DNA of 59,874 nt from an uncultured Anaerolineae bacterium (GTDB lineage Bacteria; Chloroflexota; Anaerolineae; Aggregatilineales; Phototrophicaceae), in contig CALDYP010000071.1 of NCBI GenBank assembly GCA_937944445.1, positions 1-59,874 on the forward strand, read 5' to 3'. The notes under the pieces were generated by a model. It was not told the DNA's origin, searched no databases, and saw only the letters and a program-made list of their open reading frames with translations. Numbering within the stretch: position 1 is the first letter of the stretch; each line of letters starts with the position of its first letter. Of this stretch, positions 1-7,713 are shown one piece after another. The position numbers were made by a program, and so were the translations under genes.

Positions 1-28
1 GTCAGAGGTTCGAGTCCTCTACTGCCCA
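1..28 (+). tRNA. 3' end of a tRNA gene (partial, identity unknown)
   Basis: Bases 4-8 (AGAGG) pair with 16-20 (CCTCT) around a TTCGAGT loop at 9-15, which is a T-arm. Bases 21-27 (ACTGCCC) are the 3' acceptor strand and A28 the discriminator, so the missing 5' acceptor should read GGGCAGT. CCA is not encoded. The anticodon lies left of the window, so the amino acid cannot be named. Confidence 0.85.
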
Positions 29-30
29 AC

Positions 31-59
31 AGCGTTCATGAGTGATGAGCGCTTTTTTT
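31..59 (+). terminator. Rho-independent terminator after the tRNA
   Basis: AGCGTTCAT (31-39) pairs with ATGAGCGCT (45-53), giving a 9-bp stem with one G-U pair and a 5-base loop, followed directly by a T-run (53-59). It also lies just past the stop codon of the minus-strand gene ending at 65. Confidence 0.85.
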
Positions 60-64
60 GTTCC

Positions 65-1375
65 TCAGCCCAGCGCGCCGGGCAGCACCCGCCAAACCAC
101 GTAGAACGCTAAAGCCGCCAGCCCCAGCGGGGCGATCAACGCCAGCCACGCGGCGCGCACGCGCTGCCCCAGCGCCGTCAGCCCCAACGCCAGCCACAAG
201 CTGAAGGGGATCAGCGCGCTGAAGAGATAGCGACCCTGAAACTGCACGAACTGCGTGTTGTAGTAGAGGAACACCAAGACGGCCAGCCCGGCCACGCTGA
301 GCAGGATAAGGTGAGCGTCGCGCCGTTCGGGCTTGAGCGGTGCGCGGCTGCGCCCGATCCACAGCCCGAGCGCCCCCAGCAGCGTGATCGCCCCGGCGAA
401 CACGTAAGCCAACGATTCCCCCTCAAAGAAGAGATTGTGCATCGGCACGCCCATCCAACCGAACTGCCCCCAGAAGCTCTGAAAAGTGGTCGTCTTGAGC
501 TGGATTAAGTAATCGACAAGGCCGACCTGAGCGATGAGGTCAGCCGTGCGCAGTTGGCCGACGACCACGTCATCATGGGCGCGCAGCCCCATGATGTCCG
601 GAAAGCCGTAGGTGAGGACGTTGCGCCCGAACCAGAAGAGGGCAAATCCCCCCGCTGCGATGGCCGTCCACAGCAGGGGGGGCAGCAGCCGCGGCCCACT
701 CGCCTGCTCGGCGCGCCAGCGCAGCAGCACCGTCAGCAGCACAACCGCCGCGGTGAAGTAGATCGTTGTCTTGGTCAGCACGACGACCCCCAAGCCCAGC
801 CCCAACCACGCCGGATGCACGTCCCCGCGCAGGCGATAGCGCAAGCAGCCGTAGAGCAGCGCGCTCATGACGACGCCCGCCAGCGCGTCGTTGTTGACGC
901 TGCCGAGGATCATCAGGTGCTGCGGCAAAAACGCGATGAACGCCGTCGCCGTGAGCGCTATCCACGGCAGATCGGGGTAGAGCAGGCGCACGGTCAGATA
1001 CGCGAGGCTGAGGGTGAACAGCCCCAAAAACCCCGAAAACAGCCGCAGCGTGGTCAGGCTGCCGTCAGTGAGGGCGTAGATCGGCGCGGCCAACCAGTAG
1101 TAGAGCGGCGGCTGGTGGTCTTCGTACTCGATGGCGGGGATGGCGGTGGTCAATTCCCCTTGAAAGCGCTGCGCCTTGAGCTGCTCCAGCGTGGCGTTGT
1201 CCCAGTCGCCTTCTTCGATGATGGGCAGCAGAGTTCCCTCGGCCACTTGGCGGATGTAGTTGTAGTGGGCGGGTTCGTCGGGGGTTTGCCATGCAGGCGT
1301 GCGCACGGCGAACAGCGTCACCAGCACGCCGTAGAGCGCCAGCACCAGCAGGAAGCCGCCCGTTTGACGTGGCAT
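65..1375 (-). CDS. DUF2142-like / GT-C type integral membrane protein
   Basis: This 436-residue protein is mostly hydrophobic, with roughly ten membrane segments from residue 8 to the C-terminus. The first extracytoplasmic loop carries PDEPAHYNY (32-40) and later DHQPPLYYW (86-94). These acidic and H-PPLYY motifs are typical of DUF2142 and ArnT/PMT-like GT-C proteins, which transfer sugars from polyprenyl-phosphate donors at the membrane. The specific reaction cannot be read from sequence. It starts 5 bases after the response regulator gene and is probably co-transcribed with it. A polytopic membrane protein is certain; the family name is likely. Confidence 0.8.
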   Translation of the reverse strand: MPRQTGGFLLVLALYGVLVTLFAVRTPAWQTPDEPAHYNYIRQVAEGTLLPIIEEGDWDNATLEQLKAQRFQGELTTAIPAIEYEDHQPPLYYWLAAPIYALTDGSLTTLRLFSGFLGLFTLSLAYLTVRLLYPDLPWIALTATAFIAFLPQHLMILGSVNNDALAGVVMSALLYGCLRYRLRGDVHPAWLGLGLGVVVLTKTTIYFTAAVVLLTVLLRWRAEQASGPRLLPPLLWTAIAAGGFALFWFGRNVLTYGFPDIMGLRAHDDVVVGQLRTADLIAQVGLVDYLIQLKTTTFQSFWGQFGWMGVPMHNLFFEGESLAYVFAGAITLLGALGLWIGRSRAPLKPERRDAHLILLSVAGLAVLVFLYYNTQFVQFQGRYLFSALIPFSLWLALGLTALGQRVRAAWLALIAPLGLAALAFYVVWRVLPGALG

Positions 1376-1380
1376 CGTCG

Positions 1381-1731
1381 TCAGAGCAGCTCAGCAATGG
1401 CTGCCAACAGATATGGACGGCTGATCGGCTTGGGCAGGTAGCCGTCGCAGCCTGCGTCGAGGTAGCGCTCACGGTCGCCTAGATCGTCGTTGCCGGTCAA
1501 GCTCAAGATGGGGGTGCTGCTGTGGGCTTTCAGGCGGCGCGCAACTTCGTCGCCCTGCACATCTGGCAGGTCGATGTCGAGGATGATGAGGTCATAATCA
1601 TGGCTGGTGGCAAGTTTGATGCCATCCAAGCCAGTGAGCGCGCCAGTGAAGTGATAGCCGGCGTTCTTCAAGATCTTTTCGATCAGTTCTAAATTGTCAG
1701 CGTCGTCGTCAATTGCCAGAATGCGTCTCAT
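1381..1731 (-). CDS. Single-domain response regulator (receiver only)
   Basis: The 116 residues are one CheY-like receiver domain with no output domain. The acidic pocket is DDD (8-10), the phospho-acceptor is D52 in LIILDIDLP, the conserved Thr is T79 in SLTG, and K101 lies in YLPKP. It probably receives phosphate from a histidine kinase encoded elsewhere and acts by protein contact. It lies 47 bases downstream of the Ser/Thr kinase-ATPase gene on the same strand, so the two may share a pathway; that link is inferred from position only. Confidence 0.92.
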   Translation of the reverse strand: MRRILAIDDDADNLELIEKILKNAGYHFTGALTGLDGIKLATSHDYDLIILDIDLPDVQGDEVARRLKAHSSTPILSLTGNDDLGDRERYLDAGCDGYLPKPISRPYLLAAIAELL

Positions 1732-1778
1732 GGTTTAGTGCATCCGTATTGCCTAAATTGGTGATGCGGATGGAGACG

Positions 1779-4700
1779 CTATTTGACCGCTCGCCGCCAT
1801 GACCGCTTCAGGCGTTCATTATAGACGACATCGCGCGGTGTTTGACAGGTGTTGAAAAGCGCCGTGCTGGCGTTGAGCGCATCGCCGCTCTCTGTGTGGC
1901 GCGCTTGCGCGTGTAAGACGGCGGCCAGCAGGCGATAGGCGATGGCCTGCCCATAGGGCGCGTCGTTGGCGATGGCTTGTTCCAGCGCAGCGCGGGCCAG
2001 CGCCTCAGCTTCGTCCAATTGGCCAGCGCGCAGCCGCAGCTCAACGTTCAGCCCGGCCATCCAATCGCTAAAGATGCCTGTGCCTGCTTTGTGCCGCAAG
2101 GCGTCTTCATAGGCCGCTTCATGTAGGCGCGCCTGCTCAACTTGGTTATCGCACAGCAGCAAGTAGCCGTGCAGCAGATGGTACAGATCGCTCAGCAGCG
2201 CGTCGTTCAGTTCATTCAGGCGTTCCGACATCAACGAGGCTTCAATGAGCGCGATCTGAATCTGATCGGTATAGGCGTAGAGCCAGATGCGCAGCAGGCG
2301 CGCCACCCCCCCTGCGACCAGCACGCCCTGATAGCTGGCTTGGGTGATCACATGGTTGTAGAGGTCGAAGGCTTCCTGCACGCTGCCTAACATGCCGGTT
2401 GCCTGCGCGATATAAGCCTGAGTGAGCAGGCGCTCACGTTGATGAGTGGCGACGCCAAGGCTGGCTTGCAGCAGCGGCAGCCCCTCGTTGAAGCGCCCCT
2501 GCATCACCAGCACCCGCCCGCGCAGCCCGTCTGCCCGTTGAGCGTCGTTGGGCTGCCCGTTGGCTTCAGCAAGGGTGCGCATCTCTTCCACATAGGTCAG
2601 GGCGCGCGCGTATTGACCTGATTGGTAGTTCATGCGCACCCAGTAATCGTAGAAGGGGATGAGCAGCGCTTTGTCCGCATCGTTGAGGCGTTCAAAGTGT
2701 TGCTGGACGAAGGCATGAGCGGCGGCCACTCGTTCGTAAGGCTTTCGCAAGACGCCGACCAAGTTGGTGAGGCGGGCGAGTTGTGTCATCGCCTGCACGT
2801 AATGGTTGAAAGGCAGCGCGTCAAGCGGGATGCGCTCAAGGGCAGCGATGGCTTGCGCTTGATAAGCCAGCGCGTCCTCAAAGGCGAAGGCGCGTTCTGC
2901 CACGGCTGAGGCGCGCATGGCGGCGCTTGCCTCGCGCTCGTGCTCGCCGCTCTCGTGCCAGTGATGCACCAACTGCGGCAGGATGTCCTCACGTTCGCCG
3001 TAGTGCGCCGTCATCGTCTCGGCGACTTGATGGTGTAGGCTGCGCTTATCGGTCGGTTCGAGCTGCGCTAGCAGCGATTCACGGATTTTGTCGTGGGCGA
3101 AGCGCCACGTGCCTTCATGATGATCGAGCACGGTGAACGCGCAGTCGCTCAGCCACAGGTCGAGGTCATGCTGCGGGAAGAGATGCTGGAGCAGGTCAAG
3201 GTTGATCTCGCGCCCGATAACCGCCGCCGCCTCGAGCACGGGCATGTTTTCCTCTGGCAGCAGGCTGAGCCGATAGCGCGCGGCTTGGTTGATGCCTTTC
3301 GTCAGGATGGTGGCCGGCAGCGTCTCGGGTGTGATGTGCAGCGTGTCGCCAACCTGTTCCACAAGCGCGGTCAGCACTTCCTGCAAGAAGAAGATGTTGC
3401 CCTCTGTGTGCTGAGCGAGATAGTCCACAAGGCGGGGATCGGCTTGGCCTAGCATCGACTGTGTGAGGTCGGCAATTTCATCGTGGTTGAAGCGCTGCAA
3501 GCGGATGAGGCGCAGGCTGCGCAGCGACTGTGAGGGGAACAGCGCCTGCTCATCGCGGAAGGTCGTCAGCAGCAGCAGCGGCGTGTCGCTCAGAGCGCTG
3601 CTGAGCCGCCCTAAGAGCTGCTGGCTTTCGCTGCCGGCCCACTGGATGTCCTCCAAGATCAGCAGCGTGGGCACTTTTACCCGTGTGAACAGGCTCACGA
3701 TGACGTTGAACAACCGTTCTTGGGTGCTGCGCATGTTCTCAGATACTTGTGGACGGATGGGGCGACCGATAATGTCCTCTAGGTCAGGGATCAGCAGGTG
3801 CAGCAGGGCAGCTTCGTCGTCGTTGACGCTCATCAAAAAGCACAGCCAGCGCAGCGGGTCTTCCCACATTTGAAAGGGGCGCGAACGCTCGCGCAAGGCT
3901 TGGCCTTGTAACACGATGCAGCCATCAACCAGCGCCCGCGTCCGCACCTCGGCGGCCAAGCGCGACTTGCCCACGCCGCTCTCACCAGCAATCATCCACG
4001 CGCTGCCCTCGTTGGCACGTGCCGCGCTCAGCGCGTGCAGCAGCAGGTTCAGCTCTTCCACCCGCCCGACAAAGCGCGGGCTGCGGAAGTAGCTTTCGCG
4101 CTGTTCGGGCGTCTCCAGCGGCAGCGGGACGGGCAGCGCAGCGTTAACCGCCTTGAGAAACTCGGTGGCGCTAGGGAAGCGGTGGGCGGGGTCTTTTTGC
4201 AGGGCGACTTGCAACGCCGCGCGCAGCGCCTCCGGCACGTCGAGCGTCGTCAGGTCGGGCATGATCCCCAGCACGTGCGCCATGATCTGCGACATCGTCA
4301 GGCCGCTGTAGAGCTGGCGCTCCGCTAGCATTTCGTAGATGATCACCGCAAAGCTGTACAGGTCGGACTGCTCGGTCAGCCGTTCGTTTTGCAGCGTCTC
4401 GGGCGACATGTAGGCCAGCGTGCCAGCCGTTTGAGCGTACACGCCTCTGTCCACCGCGAGGCCGAAGTCAAGCAGCTTCAATTGTCCATCCGTGATGAGG
4501 ATGTTGTGCGGCTTCAGGTCACGATGCAGGATGTGATGCCGATGCAGGTACTCCAGCGCCAGCAGCCCCTGCCAGATCAAGTTGAGTTTGAAATCGAGCG
4601 GCTGGCCTTTGGCCGCCTCGAGCACGGTGAGGGCGTCCGTCAGCAGTTCCATTGTGAAGTAAGGCTGACCGTCTGCGTCAAAGCCGTAATCGAGCACTTG

Positions 4701-4928
4701 CACGATGTGCGGATGGTGCAGCGCCGAGAGGACTTTGAACTCTTGCGACAGGTGCAGGCGGATTTGCCGCATCTGTTGCATGCCGCCACGTGGCAGTTGA
4801 TTGACCCTCTTCAGAGCGATGCGCCGCCGCAGCAGCCGATCATAGGCGCTGTAGACGACGCCCATGCCGCCGCTGCCGATACGGTCGATGAGTTCATAAC
4901 GGGTGGAGATCAGCGGCAAATCAGCCAT
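1779..4928 (-). CDS. Ser/Thr protein kinase fused to AAA ATPase and TPR-like region
   Basis: A 1049-residue regulator in three parts. Residues 11-265 are a eukaryotic-type kinase: glycine loop GSGGMG (18-23), K40, HRDLKPHN (135-142) and DFG (154-156), all intact; the APE motif reads SPE. Residues about 285-560 are an AAA_16/predicted-ATPase domain with FVGR, Walker A GESGVGKS (315-322) and Walker B LLILEDIQWA. The C-terminal half is helical repeats like the TPR region of large signalling ATPases (MalT/PknK style). No membrane segment or DNA-binding domain is evident, so it is cytosolic. Its signal and substrate are unknown. It sits between an EthD-like gene and a response regulator on one strand. 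Confidence 0.93.
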   Translation of the reverse strand: MADLPLISTRYELIDRIGSGGMGVVYSAYDRLLRRRIALKRVNQLPRGGMQQMRQIRLHLSQEFKVLSALHHPHIVQVLDYGFDADGQPYFTMELLTDALTVLEAAKGQPLDFKLNLIWQGLLALEYLHRHHILHRDLKPHNILITDGQLKLLDFGLAVDRGVYAQTAGTLAYMSPETLQNERLTEQSDLYSFAVIIYEMLAERQLYSGLTMSQIMAHVLGIMPDLTTLDVPEALRAALQVALQKDPAHRFPSATEFLKAVNAALPVPLPLETPEQRESYFRSPRFVGRVEELNLLLHALSAARANEGSAWMIAGESGVGKSRLAAEVRTRALVDGCIVLQGQALRERSRPFQMWEDPLRWLCFLMSVNDDEAALLHLLIPDLEDIIGRPIRPQVSENMRSTQERLFNVIVSLFTRVKVPTLLILEDIQWAGSESQQLLGRLSSALSDTPLLLLTTFRDEQALFPSQSLRSLRLIRLQRFNHDEIADLTQSMLGQADPRLVDYLAQHTEGNIFFLQEVLTALVEQVGDTLHITPETLPATILTKGINQAARYRLSLLPEENMPVLEAAAVIGREINLDLLQHLFPQHDLDLWLSDCAFTVLDHHEGTWRFAHDKIRESLLAQLEPTDKRSLHHQVAETMTAHYGEREDILPQLVHHWHESGEHEREASAAMRASAVAERAFAFEDALAYQAQAIAALERIPLDALPFNHYVQAMTQLARLTNLVGVLRKPYERVAAAHAFVQQHFERLNDADKALLIPFYDYWVRMNYQSGQYARALTYVEEMRTLAEANGQPNDAQRADGLRGRVLVMQGRFNEGLPLLQASLGVATHQRERLLTQAYIAQATGMLGSVQEAFDLYNHVITQASYQGVLVAGGVARLLRIWLYAYTDQIQIALIEASLMSERLNELNDALLSDLYHLLHGYLLLCDNQVEQARLHEAAYEDALRHKAGTGIFSDWMAGLNVELRLRAGQLDEAEALARAALEQAIANDAPYGQAIAYRLLAAVLHAQARHTESGDALNASTALFNTCQTPRDVVYNERLKRSWRRAVK

Positions 4929-4946
4929 CAGTGGTTTGATTCATCC

Positions 4947-5249
4947 TCATGCTTCATAGACGTGGCCCAAAAAGGCTTCAAGCGTGTGCGGCTCGAAGCG
5001 GCTGAGTTCGCGAGCGGCCTCCTGCCCCTGCGGCGACGCCAGCGACTGCTCCAGCGTCGGCAAGTCTGCAAAGTAGAGTTCCAGCAGTCGGTAGTAGTCG
5101 GCCTGACCGCGCGGCGACCCCACCACGTGCAGCACCTGCTTGCGTTGGATGTCAGGCATGCGCTCCACGAGGGCGAGGAAATCTTGATACGCCGTCTCGA
5201 ACGCTTCGGGCTGTGCAGGCTGTTTGAAGGCGATCACAAATTTGACCAT
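4947..5249 (-). CDS. EthD-family small protein (dimeric alpha-beta barrel)
   Basis: A 100-residue protein beginning MVKFVIAFKQP and ending with a SLASPQGQEAARELSRF segment, the usual ends of EthD-domain proteins. These are small ferredoxin-like-fold dimers, often monooxygenase accessory proteins. No catalytic residue can be assigned. It precedes the kinase-ATPase gene by 18 bases on the same strand and is probably first in that four-gene unit. Function is not known. Confidence 0.8.
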   Translation of the reverse strand: MVKFVIAFKQPAQPEAFETAYQDFLALVERMPDIQRKQVLHVVGSPRGQADYYRLLELYFADLPTLEQSLASPQGQEAARELSRFEPHTLEAFLGHVYEA

Positions 5250-5276
5250 GACGGACTGCTTTCTGTTGTCACACTA

Positions 5277-5285
5277 ATTTTAACA
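5277..5285 (-). promoter_or_regulatory. Candidate extended -10 for the EthD-kinase unit
   Basis: On the minus strand this reads TGT-TAAAAT, 28 bases upstream of the EthD start codon. No convincing -35 was found; the TGn extension matches several other promoters in the window. Confidence 0.35.
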
Positions 5286-5325
5286 TGAACATGGCTTTAA
5301 ATCACACTGTAACCGTTGATTTAAC

Positions 5326-5354
5326 AAAAAGAATAGGTTTGTTTGCCCCTATTC
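5326..5354 (-). terminator. Rho-independent terminator of the phosphotransferase gene
   Basis: Read on the minus strand, GAATAGG (5354-5348) pairs with CCTATTC (5337-5331) and TTTTTG follows. The stem begins inside the stop codon of the phosphotransferase gene. Confidence 0.75.
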
Positions 5355-6363
5355 AGCGCACAAGCTCGATCAATCTCAAAGCTTCTAGCTGCATCTCGGC
5401 GCTGCGGCGACCGAGGCTGGCCAGCTCGACGCTCGGCTCAAGGCCGGAGAGGTGGCGGTTGGCTTGGCTCATGCAGATGATCCCCCAGCGGATGTTGCCC
5501 ATGATCTCCCACCAATCGACCGCCTGCCGATCGACGGGGAGGCCGCTGGCGGCTTCGTAGGCCTGTAGGAAGGTTTCGCGGTCGCTCAGCCCGGCGAAGT
5601 GGCGGTCAATCGCCCCAAAGCGCCAATCGCGCATGCAGATGTAGCCTAGTTCTTCATTCGGGTCGCCGATGTGGGCAAACTCCCAGTCGATGACGGCGGC
5701 CAGCCCTTGCTCGTCTACGAGCAGGTTGCCCACGCGAAAATCGCCGTGGATGACCGTCGTCCGCGTTTGGGTGGGCAGGTGGTTCTGTGCCCAGCGCAGC
5801 GTCCACTCCCAGACGGGGTTGTGCACGCCCAGCTTGTCGAGCAGCGCGTACATCTGATCGACCACGTAGCGGCTGTAGGCGGTGCCCTCTGGCGCGCGCG
5901 GCAGGAAGCCCAGCTCGTCCATCGGCAGGCGGTGGATGCGGGCGAGCTGCTCGGCGAGCTGCTGCGGCAGGCGCTCGCGCGCGGCGGCCAACTCCGGCGC
6001 GTGGATCACTTTCGTGCCGATGCTGACCCCGGGCACGTAGTCCATGACGAAGAAGGGGCTGCCCAGCACGGTCGGGTCTTCACACAGGGCGCGCACTTTG
6101 GCCACCTTGACCCCGTGCGCATGCGCGACGCGCATGATGTGGAATTCCTGCGCGCGGGTCAGCGCTTCGTCGAACATCTGGGTTGGCAGGTCGCGCCGCA
6201 GCACCTGCTCCAGCGTAACATCCGCCCCTTGTAGCGTGAGCTTCCACGTGTCGCGGGATGCGCCCCCGCTTAACGGCTGGGCGGCTGTCACCGTGACGGG
6301 CTGCAAGGCTTGTGAGAGGAAGGCATTTAGGGCGTGCTTTTGTGTGTCGTTCAGCGGCTGCAT
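5353..6363 (-). CDS. APH/choline-kinase-like phosphotransferase (ACAD10-type)
   Basis: A 336-residue protein kinase-like-fold phosphotransferase. The catalytic loop HGDFRVGN (206-213) and metal-binding D226 in VIDWEFA are intact, and a FVMDYVPG hinge precedes them. The pattern WEFAHIGDPNEELGYICMR is typical of the APH family members related to the N-terminal domain of ACAD10, usually found with fatty-acid or CoA metabolism rather than antibiotic resistance. It is encoded one base after the MDR oxidoreductase, so the two are almost surely co-expressed. The substrate hydroxyl compound is unknown. Confidence 0.88.
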   Translation of the reverse strand: MQPLNDTQKHALNAFLSQALQPVTVTAAQPLSGGASRDTWKLTLQGADVTLEQVLRRDLPTQMFDEALTRAQEFHIMRVAHAHGVKVAKVRALCEDPTVLGSPFFVMDYVPGVSIGTKVIHAPELAAARERLPQQLAEQLARIHRLPMDELGFLPRAPEGTAYSRYVVDQMYALLDKLGVHNPVWEWTLRWAQNHLPTQTRTTVIHGDFRVGNLLVDEQGLAAVIDWEFAHIGDPNEELGYICMRDWRFGAIDRHFAGLSDRETFLQAYEAASGLPVDRQAVDWWEIMGNIRWGIICMSQANRHLSGLEPSVELASLGRRSAEMQLEALRLIELVR

Positions 6364-6364
6364 C

Positions 6365-7354
6365 TCAAAAACTCACGATGACTTTGCCGATATTGCGGCC
6401 TGAATACATGTACTCAATTGCGTCGAGCGCCCCGGCCACGCCCTTGAAGGTTGTCGGGTCATAAGTAGCTTGGAGCTTGCCCTCAGCGATCAAGGCGAGC
6501 AGGCGAGCGGCGTGTTCGGGCACGTCGCGCAGGTAGTGCATCAGCCAGAAGCCGCGGATCGACGCGGATTTGTTGAGCAGCTTGTAGCTGTCGCGGACGC
6601 GCGTCACTTCCTGCGGGCCGCTCTCGTACTCGCTGATCGCGCCGATCACGATCAAGCGGCCTTTGACGGCCAGCGCGTTGAGGGCGATGTCGTAGAGCTT
6701 GCCACCGACGCTCTCAAAGGCGATGTCGATCCCTTTGCGATATTCGGCTTTCAAGACCTCAGACAGCGACTCATCCTTGTAGTTGACGGGGCGATGACAG
6801 CCGATGCTGCGCAGGAAGGCCGCTTTGTCGGCGCTGCTGCACGTGCCGATGACGTGGTTGCCTGCAAGGCTGGCAAGCTGCACGGCAAAACTGCCCGTGC
6901 CGCCCGCGGCGGCGGTCACTAGGACGGTCTCGCCGCTGGTCATCTCACCGACTTTTTCCAGCGCGATGCTGGCGGTGAGGCCGCTTACGCCGATCGTCAC
7001 CATGTCGGGCGTGGCAGCGGGGAGGGGGATGGCGTGGCTGGCGGGCACGGTGAAATACTCGCGGTAGCCGCCGCCGATGGCAAACACGGCGTCCCCCTCT
7101 TTGAAGTAGCTGACGCCCTCGCCCACAGCGGCCACCACCCCAACCGACTCCGCGCCGAGGTCGTAAGGCGGCGGGGTGGGCGCGAGGTAGCGCCCAGCCG
7201 CCATGAGGTAATCCGCCGCGTTGACCCCGCTGTAGCGCGTCTGCACGACGATGTGACCGGCCTCCGGCTGAGGGATGGGCGCTTCGTGAATTTCGGTGGC
7301 GGCGCGCAGGTCGTTTGAACTGCGCACCACAACTAATTTTTGGTAAGTAGACAT
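6365..7354 (-). CDS. MDR-family NAD(P)H oxidoreductase (quinone/prostaglandin reductase-like)
   Basis: A 329-residue medium-chain reductase. A GroES-like half with DYLMAAGRY is followed by a Rossmann half with AAAGGTGSFAVQLA for NADPH binding. Zinc-ligand cysteines of alcohol dehydrogenases are absent, so it should reduce activated double bonds or quinones. The C-terminal FWLMHYLRDVPEH resembles prostaglandin reductase 3/ZADH2 proteins. I chose ATG at 7354 over a TTG one codon upstream; AAAGG lies 8 bases before it. It pairs with the downstream phosphotransferase gene. Confidence 0.9.
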   Translation of the reverse strand: MSTYQKLVVVRSSNDLRAATEIHEAPIPQPEAGHIVVQTRYSGVNAADYLMAAGRYLAPTPPPYDLGAESVGVVAAVGEGVSYFKEGDAVFAIGGGYREYFTVPASHAIPLPAATPDMVTIGVSGLTASIALEKVGEMTSGETVLVTAAAGGTGSFAVQLASLAGNHVIGTCSSADKAAFLRSIGCHRPVNYKDESLSEVLKAEYRKGIDIAFESVGGKLYDIALNALAVKGRLIVIGAISEYESGPQEVTRVRDSYKLLNKSASIRGFWLMHYLRDVPEHAARLLALIAEGKLQATYDPTTFKGVAGALDAIEYMYSGRNIGKVIVSF

Positions 7355-7505
7355 CAAATAGGCCTTTAGTGCGAGTGAATTCAGACAGCCCTATTGTAAC
7401 GCATCTGCACCGCGCGCGGCGGATGAAAGGGGGGATGAGGCCTCGCGCCTCGGTTCTCGGCGTTCATAGCTAAGGCCTTCTGCCGATTGCTAAGCCTCAT
7501 CACGA

Positions 7506-7614
7506 GGGAGTGTCTAAATTCGAACAGACGCCTTATCCAGCTGACTTCAGGGGGCGCGCCTGAGCCGAGCGCCTCAGCGCTCGGCGCGGCTGTCTGTTTA
7601 TCTTTAGACACTCC
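7506..7614. mobile_element. MITE-like element with terminal inverted repeats and 9-bp target duplication
   Basis: The ends GGAGTGTCTAAA (7507-7518) and TTTAGACACTCC (7603-7614) are perfect 12-bp inverted repeats; similarity continues inwards with gaps to about 28 bp. The direct repeat TCATCACGA flanks the element at 7497-7505 and 7615-7623, consistent with target duplication. The centre holds a 9-bp hairpin, GCCGAGCGC (7564-7572) with GCGCTCGGC (7577-7585). It is 109 bp and has no credible gene, so it is a non-autonomous element. A homologue in inverse orientation lies at 33645-33743. The rest of the 7355-7713 gap holds only the promoter and operator described below. Confidence 0.75.
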
Positions 7615-7628
7615 TCATCACGAATATG

Positions 7629-7657
7629 TTGCGCGTATATGAAAGGGATGTTAAATT
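7629..7657 (+). promoter_or_regulatory. Candidate promoter of the peptidoglycan-recycling operon
   Basis: TTGCGC (7629-7634), 17-base spacer, then TAAATT (7652-7657) preceded by TGT, an extended -10. The expected start near 7664 falls next to the palindrome at 7668-7683. The match to consensus is modest. Confidence 0.45.
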
Positions 7658-7667
7658 AGTGGCGTAG

Positions 7668-7683
7668 TGTGGACTAGTCCACA
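7668..7683. promoter_or_regulatory. Predicted GntR/HutC-family operator
   Basis: TGTGGACTAGTCCACA is a perfect 16-bp palindrome just downstream of the predicted -10 and 30 bases before the solute-binding protein start. Streptomyces DasR sites have a TGG-TCTAGA-CCA core; here it is TGG-ACTAGT-CCA, the same outer triplets and central CTAG. The operon encodes a GntR/UTRA regulator at 14065. Binding is an inference. Confidence 0.6.
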
Positions 7684-7713
7684 TACTGTTCGTTTTTTTT
7701 CAGGAGCAGACCC

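Noticed and set aside
7381..7611. 76-codon minus-strand frame as a gene
   Set aside because: Most of it lies inside the MITE-like element, including its ends and hairpin; the product resembles nothing and there is no ribosome-binding site.
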